Positions 1-5,142 of a stretch of 5,596 bases of DNA are shown piece by piece (within the stretch, counting starts at the first letter, position 1; every line of letters begins with the position of its first letter). This DNA is from Pseudomonadota bacterium. GTDB lineage: Bacteria > Pseudomonadota > Gammaproteobacteria > UBA5335. Below the pieces are notes generated by a model. The model was given only the letters and a program-made list of their open reading frames with translations, was not told the origin of the DNA and made no database searches. The stretch covers positions 1 through 5,596 of the forward strand of contig PKCW01000216.1 in assembly GCA_002862965.1 (NCBI GenBank), in the 5' to 3' direction. The position numbers were made by a program, and so were the translations under genes.

Positions 1-49
1 TGGCTGCGCTGGCAATGAGCAGGCTGAGGCCTTGTGCTTTCGCTATCAT
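1..49 (-). CDS. Start of a probable exported protein (partial, cut by window edge)
   Basis: Only the first 16 codons are visible, reading MIAKAQGLSLLIASAA. The lysine near the start followed by an uninterrupted hydrophobic and small-residue stretch looks like the n- and h-regions of a Sec signal peptide. The ATG at 49-47 is preceded by a strong Shine-Dalgarno sequence (GGGAGGGGAAAATC just before the ATG), which is the main reason to believe the start. It lies 106 bases downstream of the stop of the Gly-rich exported protein, on the same strand and beyond a hairpin, so it may be a separate transcription unit. Product and length cannot be told. It might be a lipoprotein, since the region where a lipobox would fall is outside the window. 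Confidence 0.6.
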   Translation of the reverse strand, partial: MIAKAQGLSLLIASAA

Positions 50-106
50 GATTTTCCCCTCCCGGGACGAAGCCAAACGATTGCGACCTTGCATCGAATT
101 TTCCAG

Positions 107-137
107 CGAGACGGCAGCCCATGCGACTGCCGTCTCG
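107..137 (-). terminator. Perfect 11-bp stem-loop after the Gly-rich protein gene
   Basis: The arms CGAGACGGCAG (107-117) and CTGCCGTCTCG (127-137) are exact reverse complements around a 9-base loop. The structure begins 18 bases after the stop codon at 158-156, where a transcription terminator would be expected. There is no clear U-tract after the stem on the minus strand (CTGGAAAATTCG follows), so it may be a weak intrinsic terminator, an RNA 3'-end stabiliser or an attenuator ahead of the next gene. The hairpin is certain; its function is inferred. Confidence 0.55.
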
Positions 138-155
138 GCCTATGCCGCGAGCTGA

Positions 156-752
156 TCAGAACAGGTTGAAGGCGCCGAAGCCGTTGAGCGTCCAAGGGGT
201 GGTGACGATACTGGCACCGGTCGCGCCGATCGGCAGACTGACCCCGGAAAACACCGATACGCCGCCCAGACCACCATTGACCAAGGCCAGACCGTTCAGT
301 CCGACGAGGTTGACCGGTGCTACGATCGAGACCAGCGCGGGGCCAAGGCCAAGGCCCGTACCGCCGGTGATTCCCAATACGGACGCCAGCGAGAGTCCTG
401 CCGCACCGCCGAGATTCAAGCCCGTCGCAGCCGTTCCGCCCAGCACGGAAGCGAGCGACACGCCGGAAACACCACCGATGTTGACACCCGTCGCGCCGGT
501 CGCGCCCAGAACGTTCAGGCCCGTGAACAGCGAATGGCCGCCGGCCACCTGCACGCCCGATGCCAGGCTGTCGGCGCCGAAGCCGCTCACCAGGCTGAAC
601 ACGCTGTCGCTGAACACGCCGACGTTGACGAGACTGACGAGATTGATCTGACCCCGAACATCGGCCAAGCCGGCATCGTCCACCTCGACCATGGCGGCAT
701 GAGCGCCCATGGACGCAATCATCAAGCTCAAGGATGACAGGATTTTCTTCAT
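156..752 (-). CDS. Exported Gly-rich protein with 22-residue repeats, function unknown
   Basis: This 198-aa protein is not a family I can name with certainty. Residues 1-20 form a textbook Sec signal peptide (MKKILSSLSLMIASMGAHA, likely cut after AHA). The mature N-terminus carries VDDAGLADVRGQ (24-35), resembling a motif I recall just after the signal peptide of some proteobacterial surface or filament-associated proteins. The rest is rich in Gly, Val, Leu, Ser, Ala and Thr and has no cysteine. Residues 87-106 and 109-128 are two copies of a 22-residue-spaced repeat (ATGxNxGGxxGxSLASVLG), with a degenerate third start at 131-137. The chain ends NGFGAFNLF. This composition suggests a beta-rich fibrous or surface-deposited protein. 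The ATG at 752 is chosen over an in-frame ATG nine codons upstream because GGGGAG lies six bases before it and the signal peptide begins there. The gene stands alone, 441 bases beyond the nif unit. Confidence 0.8.
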   Translation of the reverse strand: MKKILSSLSLMIASMGAHAAMVEVDDAGLADVRGQINLVSLVNVGVFSDSVFSLVSGFGADSLASGVQVAGGHSLFTGLNVLGATGATGVNIGGVSGVSLASVLGGTAATGLNLGGAAGLSLASVLGITGGTGLGLGPALVSIVAPVNLVGLNGLALVNGGLGGVSVFSGVSLPIGATGASIVTTPWTLNGFGAFNLF

Positions 753-779
753 GTTCAGCTCCCCAAATGATAGTGACAC

Positions 780-810
780 TTGCCCTTTCAGCGTCGCGAC
801 GATTGCCCTT
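780..810 (-). promoter_or_regulatory. Candidate operator: AAGGGCAA direct repeats flanking a 10-bp palindrome
   Basis: On the minus strand the octamer AAGGGCAA occurs at 810-803 and again at 787-780, 23 bases apart (about two helical turns). Between them sits the perfect palindrome CGTCGCGACG (792-801). The element ends 27 bases upstream of the ATG of the Gly-rich exported protein, a usual place for a regulator site. No known regulator is recognised, and short matches can arise by chance in GC-rich DNA. Confidence 0.25.
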
Positions 811-843
811 CGGACGCGACATACCGATCAGCGCTCATTGACG

Positions 844-862
844 TTAGCACTGCTCGTGTTAA
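844..862. promoter_or_regulatory. Imperfect dyad TTAGCAC-N5-GTGTTAA, possible regulator site
   Basis: The seven-base arms TTAGCAC (844-850) and GTGTTAA (856-862) are inverted copies with one mismatch around a five-base spacer. The element has the size and symmetry of a dimeric transcription-factor site and contains a T-N11-A type spacing. It lies about 90 bases upstream of the exported-protein gene in a locally AT-richer patch. The regulator is unknown and the call is tentative. Confidence 0.2.
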
Positions 863-997
863 GCAGGCATTTCAGAAAAGCTGCGGAAAAGGGTCACTGT
901 TGCCGTGGCCAGAACGCCTGCGATCCCCGTCGCCAAGACCGGAGCGCCGCCTATCGATTCGTGCGTCGCGGGTCCTGCGCCGAGCGAAATGCGAGCG

Positions 998-1044
998 GGT
1001 CTTTCCGGTCAGGCAAGACCGCCTGGTCGCGCCGCGGCGACCGG
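998..1044 (-). terminator. Paired hairpins downstream of the SIR2-like gene, possible operon terminator
   Basis: Two adjacent stem-loops can be drawn: GGTCTT (998-1003) with AAGACC (1015-1020), and CTGGTCGC (1023-1030) with GCGACCGG (1037-1044, one G-U pair). They lie 150-196 bases beyond the stop codon of the last nif-unit gene. On the minus strand the first is followed by CGCTCGCATTTCGC, which is only weakly T-rich. They could mark the end of the operon transcript or be by-products of high GC content. Confidence 0.2.
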
Positions 1045-1193
1045 CAAGGAAACTTGAACATCGGCAGCGCCGGGGAGTGCGGGCCGCCCGCCTCCGGCCG
1101 GACAAGCGGTTCACCGGCCGTCCCTTGCGGGGCTCCCGGTGCCCACCGGAGGTCGGGGAGACGCTCCGGCGGATTGTCGGGAGAAATGTGGTT

Positions 1194-2066
1194 TCAGGCG
1201 GTGCGCGACAACGGCGCCTCGGCACGACCGGCGCTGAGCTGCGCCTGCAGGGCATCGGCGAACGCCGCGAGCGGCAGCGCCAGCCGGGTGATGCCGTGCT
1301 GGGCCAGAAAGCGGGCTTCGTTGCGCGTCGGCTCGGCGGCGAGCACGGCGTAATGCGGCGCCGCAGAGCGTTTGCAGATCTGGTGGGCAAAGATGCGCTC
1401 GGTCTGGCTGGTGAAGCGGCAACCGAGGAACAGGAACGACCGCTCGCGGCGGCGCTCCTGCACCAGCGCGGGAATCGGGGTCTGGATGTCGATCTCGGTG
1501 AGCACCTCGACGAAATCTGCGTCGGACACCAGGAAGTTCGGCCGCGGCGCCACCGCGCCCCAGGGCTGGTAGAGCGCCAGCGTCCGCCCGGCGATCACAT
1601 CGAGGTCCAGGTCGGCGCCGTCGGCTTCCATGGCCTGGTGCCAGGTGCCGAAATGCTCGGACTGGCTCAACCCCTGGATGAGCCCGAAGTCCCGTCGCTC
1701 GGCCAGCGCGCTGCGCATCACGTCGTCGTACCAGAGCTGGACGATGAGCGGCACGGACGGCAGCGCCGCCAGCGCCCGGTGCAGCGGCGCGGGGGTGAGC
1801 GCCGGCGCGAAGGCCTGGCACATCAGGTCCACCAGCGTCTTGCGGTGCTTGAAGTTCTCGATGTACTGGGCGCTCGCCCCGAGATTGCCGCGCGCGCGGC
1901 CGGGGACCGTCACCTTGCTGCCCAGAAAGGTTGCCAGCGCCTCCAGCGAGGACGGCACCGTGCCCGCCTCGGGACACAGTTCCAGCATGCCGGGGCCGAG
2001 ATAGGGAATCATGCGGCCGGCGTGCAGGCTGCCGGCGATGAGGTCCAGATGATGGGTATCGTTCAT
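1194..2066 (-). CDS. SIR2-like protein in a nif operon, probably lacking catalytic residues
   Basis: This 290-aa protein has the layout of a stand-alone SIR2-like domain of the type annotated in many bacterial accessory proteins. MIPYLGPGML (19-28) matches the N-terminal PFLGAGVS nucleotide-binding loop. VQLWYDD (109-115) falls where V-TTNYDD is expected. YQPWG (166-170) falls where KLHG is expected, and FLVSDADFVEVL follows it as in the family. FLFLGCRFTSQTERIF (211-226) matches the C-terminal LFLGYSLxDxNxR element. SIR2 enzymes bind NAD and either deacylate proteins or hydrolyse NAD. Here the catalytic Asn (W112) and His (W169) appear replaced, so enzymatic activity is doubtful, although the Rossmann core may still bind a nucleotide. 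The ATG at 2066 overlaps the stop of the 74-aa gene as ATGA, indicating translational coupling. It is the last gene of the unit. The fold call is fairly sure; the role is unknown. Confidence 0.75.
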   Translation of the reverse strand: MNDTHHLDLIAGSLHAGRMIPYLGPGMLELCPEAGTVPSSLEALATFLGSKVTVPGRARGNLGASAQYIENFKHRKTLVDLMCQAFAPALTPAPLHRALAALPSVPLIVQLWYDDVMRSALAERRDFGLIQGLSQSEHFGTWHQAMEADGADLDLDVIAGRTLALYQPWGAVAPRPNFLVSDADFVEVLTEIDIQTPIPALVQERRRERSFLFLGCRFTSQTERIFAHQICKRSAAPHYAVLAAEPTRNEARFLAQHGITRLALPLAAFADALQAQLSAGRAEAPLSRTA

Positions 2067-2287
2067 GCCGCCACCTCGGCCACGGCTTGTTCGTGCAAGC
2101 CGCCAACGGCCTCGGGCGCGATGCGGAACACCGCCCGCCCGCCGGAGAGCGTGAGATAGGACAGGCCGCTCTGGCGGGTCAGGAAATTGAACCACTGCTG
2201 GGCGGTGCAGCCCGTCGGCCGCTCGCCGATTTCCATCACGGTGCCATCGGGGGCGAAACGGACGTGGATCATGACATCGGTACTCAT
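2063..2287 (-). CDS. Uncharacterised 74-aa protein of the nif unit
   Basis: I do not recognise a named family. The protein begins MSTDVMIHVRFAPDG and looks like a compact alpha/beta domain: a strand (5-11), a turn with ERPTG (22-26), a helix AQQWFNFLTRQSG (29-41), then strands around YLTLSGGRAVFRI (44-56) and an Ala/Glu-rich tail. There is one cysteine (C27) and no signal peptide or membrane segment, so it should be cytoplasmic. The ATG at 2287 is supported by GAGGAG six bases upstream. It starts 31 bases after the DegT-fold gene and its stop overlaps the start of the SIR2-like gene (ATGA), so it is probably made in a fixed ratio with that protein and may be its partner. It reads like the small conserved hypotheticals common in nif clusters, which is context rather than homology. 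Confidence 0.75.
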   Translation of the reverse strand: MSTDVMIHVRFAPDGTVMEIGERPTGCTAQQWFNFLTRQSGLSYLTLSGGRAVFRIAPEAVGGLHEQAVAEVAA

Positions 2288-2318
2288 GGCGCTCTCCTCG
2301 GCGGCTCGGGCCGCCTGT

Positions 2319-3476
2319 TTACAGATAGATGGCGGAACCCGCCCCCACGTTGATGGAGGCATCCTTGGCGGTCTGGACGATGAAGCTGACTTCCTCGGCA
2401 TCCAGATGGCGATGAAACGGCAGTGCCAGCGCGCGGTCGGCCAGCTTGTCGGTGACCCACAGGTCCTGGCGCGGACGCTGCTTGTCGAAGTAGCGCGCCT
2501 GTCGGTGCAGGGGCAGGCAATAGGCCGCGGCCTCCACGCCCGCGGTGGCCAGATCGTCGACGATGTCGTCGCGGCTGCTGCGGCTGAACCGGGTGCCCAG
2601 GTGCACCAGTGACAGGAACCAGTGCACCGCGTCCACGTCGGGCGCGGCATAGGGTGGCTTGATGCCCTCGAAGGACTGGATGACCTCGAGGTAATACCCC
2701 TCGATCGCCTTGCGCTGGCTGAGAAGTTCGTCGAGCCGGGTCCACTGCGCCAGGCCCAGCCCCGCATTCAGCTCGCCCATCGCGAGTTGCGCGACCGGCA
2801 ATCCCCCCGCCACCACCGAGCTGCGGTCGGACAGCCGCCGGTCCCGCAACAGCCGCAAGCGGCTGGCGAGGTCGATGTCGTCGGTGAGGATCACCGCGCC
2901 CGCACTGCAGGCGATCGGGCCCGGCTGGGTGAAATCGAAAATGGCGCAGTCGCCGAAGCTACCGACGGCCCGGCCCTGGTAGACCGAACCGATCGCTTCG
3001 GTCGAATCCTCGATCAAGAGCAGTCCGTGCGCGCCGGCCAGTGCGCGCAGCTCGGCCCAGGGCGCCGGATGACCATTGGCGTTGGCCACGACCAGGGCGC
3101 GGGTCTGTGGGGTGAGGCGCGCGGCGACCTTCTCCGCCGTGAGGCAGCCCGACCAGTAATCGACGTCGGCGAACACGACGCCGGCACCGGCGAAGAGCGC
3201 GCCATCGGCGAGCTGGCGCCAGCCATAGGAAGGCGCCACCACCGCGCTGCCCGAACCGATGTCGGCGGCCCGCAGAATCAGCCACAGCGCCAGCGTGGAA
3301 CTGCTCAGGCACAATGCGTGGCGACGCCCCAGCCGCTCGGCCACCGCGGCTTCCAGCCGTTCGGTGAGCGGGCCGGCAGTGATGTAGGGCGAACCCATCA
3401 CCGCATTCACCATCTGCCGTTCCAGGTCGCTGAAGTCGGGTTCGCTGAGCAGGATGTCGTAGTCGGCGGGTTTCAC
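2319..3476 (-). CDS. DegT/DnrJ/EryC1/StrS-fold protein lacking the PLP lysine
   Basis: At 385 aa this is full length for the DegT family of PLP-dependent sugar aminotransferases and dehydratases (fold type I). Family landmarks appear in order: GSPYITAGPLTERLE (28-42), the cofactor loop CLSSSTLAL (56-64), APSYGW (81-86), NGHPAPW (134-140), LLIEDSTEAIGSVYQG (153-168), GSFGDCAIFDF (172-182) and ILTDD (196-200). D157 should contact the PLP pyridine nitrogen, but the usual Gln three residues later is E160. In the motif FSFxxxKxxxxGEGG the Lys position is G186 (FDFTQPGPIACSAGA), read directly as GGC at 2921-2919. An ordinary aminotransferase is therefore unlikely. The start is taken as GTG at 3476, which overlaps the preceding stop as GTGA; no suitable ATG precedes M22. 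It sits between two small unknown genes in the nif unit. Confidence 0.85.
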   Translation of the reverse strand: MKPADYDILLSEPDFSDLERQMVNAVMGSPYITAGPLTERLEAAVAERLGRRHALCLSSSTLALWLILRAADIGSGSAVVAPSYGWRQLADGALFAGAGVVFADVDYWSGCLTAEKVAARLTPQTRALVVANANGHPAPWAELRALAGAHGLLLIEDSTEAIGSVYQGRAVGSFGDCAIFDFTQPGPIACSAGAVILTDDIDLASRLRLLRDRRLSDRSSVVAGGLPVAQLAMGELNAGLGLAQWTRLDELLSQRKAIEGYYLEVIQSFEGIKPPYAAPDVDAVHWFLSLVHLGTRFSRSSRDDIVDDLATAGVEAAAYCLPLHRQARYFDKQRPRQDLWVTDKLADRALALPFHRHLDAEEVSFIVQTAKDASINVGAGSAIYL

Positions 3477-3748
3477 GACACGGCCCTGCGGCGACGCTGG
3501 GCGATGACCAGGGCCGTGGCGGTCGCCGGGTTCTGCGTGAGCTGCCAGCAATGCCCCGAGCCGTCCACCAGATAGACCTCGAACGCCGGGTACTCCCGGT
3601 AGGGTTGGCCCTCGGTCATGTCGGCAGCATCGCAGACCGTGATCGACCGGCCAGGCAGTGCACGGCGCAAGCGCGCCAGCCAATCCGGCGGCGCCTCGGC
3701 GCCGAGCAGACTTTCCAGACAGACGAGATCGGCGGCGTCCATGCTCAT
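3473..3748 (-). CDS. Uncharacterised 91-aa protein downstream of nifT
   Basis: I do not recognise this family with confidence. It has an Ala/Leu-rich helical first half (residues 4-31), then ITVCDAADMTEG (36-47), then a strand-rich second half with AFEVYLVDGSGHCW (55-68) and a basic tail, AQRRRRAVS. It has three cysteines (C10, C39, C67), no signal peptide and no membrane segment. The start is uncertain: ATG at 3748 overlaps the nifT stop as ATGA, but GGGGGA is directly against it and sits at a better six-base distance from a second ATG at 3742, which would give 89 aa. The stop overlaps the GTG of the DegT-fold gene. Its position directly after nifT makes a nif-linked accessory role likely by context only. 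Confidence 0.75.
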   Translation of the reverse strand: MSMDAADLVCLESLLGAEAPPDWLARLRRALPGRSITVCDAADMTEGQPYREYPAFEVYLVDGSGHCWQLTQNPATATALVIAQRRRRAVS

Positions 3749-3954
3749 TCCCCCAGCCGGCGCACTTCGACGGTCAGCGGCAGCCGCGTGTCGGCGGCCA
3801 GCGCCGGCAACTCGAGCCGCCAGCCGTTGGCGAGCGTGACCACACCGCCCCACATTTCGGGCTTTTCCATCGAGACGATGGGCTCTTCGAGGTCTTTCTT
3901 GGGCACATAGGCCGACAGCGCACCGGCGGCATCGCGGCGGATCATGACTTTCAT
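3745..3954 (-). CDS. nifT: NifT/FixU family nitrogen-fixation protein
   Basis: This 69-aa protein has the size and hallmark sequence of NifT/FixU: MKVMIRR at the N-terminus, AYVPKKDLEEPIV (15-27), MWGGVVTLANGWRL (34-47) and LPLTVEVRRL (58-67). NifT is found almost only in nif clusters, often just after nifK. Its biochemical role is not established, and mutants in model diazotrophs show little phenotype. It should be a small soluble cytoplasmic beta-rich protein. The ATG at 3954 is preceded by AGGGGA at seven bases; longer in-frame openings upstream lie inside the nifS coding region. It follows nifS by 22 bases and its stop overlaps the start of the next gene. This is the strongest marker that the window belongs to a nif locus. 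Confidence 0.92.
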   Translation of the reverse strand: MKVMIRRDAAGALSAYVPKKDLEEPIVSMEKPEMWGGVVTLANGWRLELPALAADTRLPLTVEVRRLGE

Positions 3955-3976
3955 GCGGCATTCCCCTGTTGAATGT

Positions 3977-5134
3977 TCAGCCGCCCTGTGCAGCGGCGGC
4001 CTCGGGGGCCAGGGTGGAGAGAACATGCGCCAGTGCGGCGAGCGCCTCGTCCACCTCGGCCGTGGTGTTGTAGCGTGAGAAGGAAAATCGCACGGCGCTG
4101 TTGGCCAGCGCCTCGTCCTTGTGCATGGCCATCAGCACGTGCGAGGCCTGGCTGCCGCCGGCGACGCAGGCCGCACCGTTGGCGGCGGCGATGCCGGCCC
4201 GGTCCAGACGCTGCACGATGGCCTCGCCGTCATAGCCGGGAAAGCCGATGTTGCTGGTGCCGGCCAGGCGCTCCGCCGCCCCGCCGTTGATCCGTGCCGC
4301 GGGGAACAGCGCGCGCACGCCCGCTTCGAAGCGGTCGCGCAGCGCAGCCACCGCTGCGGATGAACCGTCCAGGGACGCGACCGCCAGCCGGCAGGCCTCG
4401 CCCAGGCCGACGATCGCGGGCACGTTCAGACTGCCGCCGCGCCGGCCGCGCTCCTGGGTGCCGAAGAACAGCGGCGGCAGGTTGAGCCCGCTGCGGATGT
4501 AGAGCGCGCCGATGCCCTTGGGCGCGTGCAGCTTGTGGCCGGAAAACGACAAGAGGTCGATGGGCACACGCGCCAGATCAAGCGGCTGCTTGCCGGCGGT
4601 CTGCGCGGCATCCACATGGAACAGCACCCCGCGCGCGCGGGTCAGCTCGGCGATCTGCTCGATCGGAAACAGCACGCCGGTCTCGTTGTTGGCCGCCATC
4701 AGCGAGACCAGCGCGGTGTCGGGCCGCAGCGCCGCCTCGAGGTAATGCAGACGCAGCCGTCCCTCGCGATCGACCGGCAGGTAGGTGACCGCGACGCCCT
4801 GCTGTTCCAGATGGCGGCACAGCTTGAGCACCGCGGGATGCTCCACGGCGCTGGTGATGAGGTGACGGCGCTCGGGATGCAGGGCCAGCGCGCCCTGAAC
4901 CGCCCAGTGGATGCTTTCGGTCGCGCCACTGGTGAAATGGAGGTCCTTGGCGGGCACGTTGAAGAGCGCGGCCACCTGGCTCCGCGCCGTGCGCACCGCC
5001 GCGGCGGGCGCCTCGGCAAACCGGTGCGGGCTCGAGGGATTCCCGAAGGCCTCGCGCAGGTAAGGCAACATCGCCTCCAGTGCCTCGGGCGCCAGCGGCG
5101 TGGTCGCGTTGTGGTCGAAGTAGATGAGCGCCAT
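3977..5134 (-). CDS. nifS: NifS/IscS-type cysteine desulfurase (group I)
   Basis: This PLP enzyme converts L-cysteine to L-alanine and passes the sulfur as an enzyme persulfide, here most likely for Fe-S clusters of nitrogenase. The 385-aa chain starts MALIYFDHNATTPL. It shows SGATESIHWAV (69-79, PLP phosphate loop), H99 in VEHPAV, ANNETG (148-153), HVDAAQ with D175 and Q178, and the PLP lysine K201 in SFSGHKLHAPKGIG. It also shows QERGRRGGSLNVP (227-239, with S235 where IscS has Thr) and the persulfide cysteine C323 in NGAACVAGG, eight residues before the ASHVL serine as in IscS. The catalytic residues sit five positions before their E. coli IscS equivalents. The Shine-Dalgarno (TGAGGTG) overlaps the stop of the preceding gene, eight bases away. 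Nif context favours the NifS role over housekeeping IscS, but no nifU or iscU partner is visible. Confidence 0.9.
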   Translation of the reverse strand: MALIYFDHNATTPLAPEALEAMLPYLREAFGNPSSPHRFAEAPAAAVRTARSQVAALFNVPAKDLHFTSGATESIHWAVQGALALHPERRHLITSAVEHPAVLKLCRHLEQQGVAVTYLPVDREGRLRLHYLEAALRPDTALVSLMAANNETGVLFPIEQIAELTRARGVLFHVDAAQTAGKQPLDLARVPIDLLSFSGHKLHAPKGIGALYIRSGLNLPPLFFGTQERGRRGGSLNVPAIVGLGEACRLAVASLDGSSAAVAALRDRFEAGVRALFPAARINGGAAERLAGTSNIGFPGYDGEAIVQRLDRAGIAAANGAACVAGGSQASHVLMAMHKDEALANSAVRFSFSRYNTTAEVDEALAALAHVLSTLAPEAAAAQGG

Positions 5135-5142
5135 GGCGCACC

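Larger units (their letters stand above)
753..1193. other. 441-base intergenic region with hairpins and symmetrical elements, no convincing gene
   Basis: This stretch separates the nif-type operon from the exported-protein gene. Open frames cross it on both strands, but their translations are Arg/Pro/Ser-rich low-complexity reading with no recognisable motif, and the plus-strand ones run antisense through the SIR2-like gene. The half next to the SIR2-like gene (about 900-1193) is very GC-rich and holds several short inverted repeats (998-1020, 1023-1044, 1095-1120). The half next to the Gly-rich gene (about 778-862) is less GC-rich and holds a direct repeat, a 10-bp palindrome and an imperfect dyad. 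This fits an operon 3' end followed by a promoter region. I could not identify a promoter with confidence. Confidence 0.6.

Noticed and set aside
763..772. TATCAT as a -10 element for the Gly-rich protein gene
   Set aside because: It lies only 14 bases from the ATG, which would place the transcript start inside the ribosome-binding site, and no -35 partner is convincing.
46..822. 258-codon minus-strand frame overlapping the Gly-rich protein
   Set aside because: Arg/Gly/Ser-rich out-of-frame reading; the 198-aa frame has a signal peptide, repeats and a ribosome-binding site.
1095..1149. Short GC hairpins CGGCCGG/CCGGCCG (1095-1120) and CCGGT/ACCGG (1136-1149) as terminators
   Set aside because: The stems are short, there is no U-tract, and such pairings are frequent by chance in this very GC-rich stretch.
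872..1390. 172-codon minus-strand frame crossing into the 753-1193 gap
   Set aside because: More than a third of it overlaps the SIR2-like gene in another frame, and the rest is Arg-rich with no motif or good ribosome-binding site.
780..2159. 459-codon plus-strand open frame across the intergenic region and SIR2-like gene
   Set aside because: Its translation is Arg/Gln/Gly/His-rich low-complexity reading, it has no recognisable motif, and it lies antisense to a better-supported gene; long antisense frames are expected in GC-rich DNA.
2622..3575. 317-codon plus-strand open frame antisense to the DegT-like gene
   Set aside because: It is complementary to a protein with clear family landmarks and has a composition typical of an antisense shadow.
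1194..5134. Phage-defence reading of the SIR2 protein, or a Dnd-like phosphorothioation system from SIR2 plus cysteine desulfurase
   Set aside because: NifT in the same operon ties the unit to nitrogen fixation, the SIR2 catalytic residues seem lost, and no DndB-E-like or other defence partner is present.
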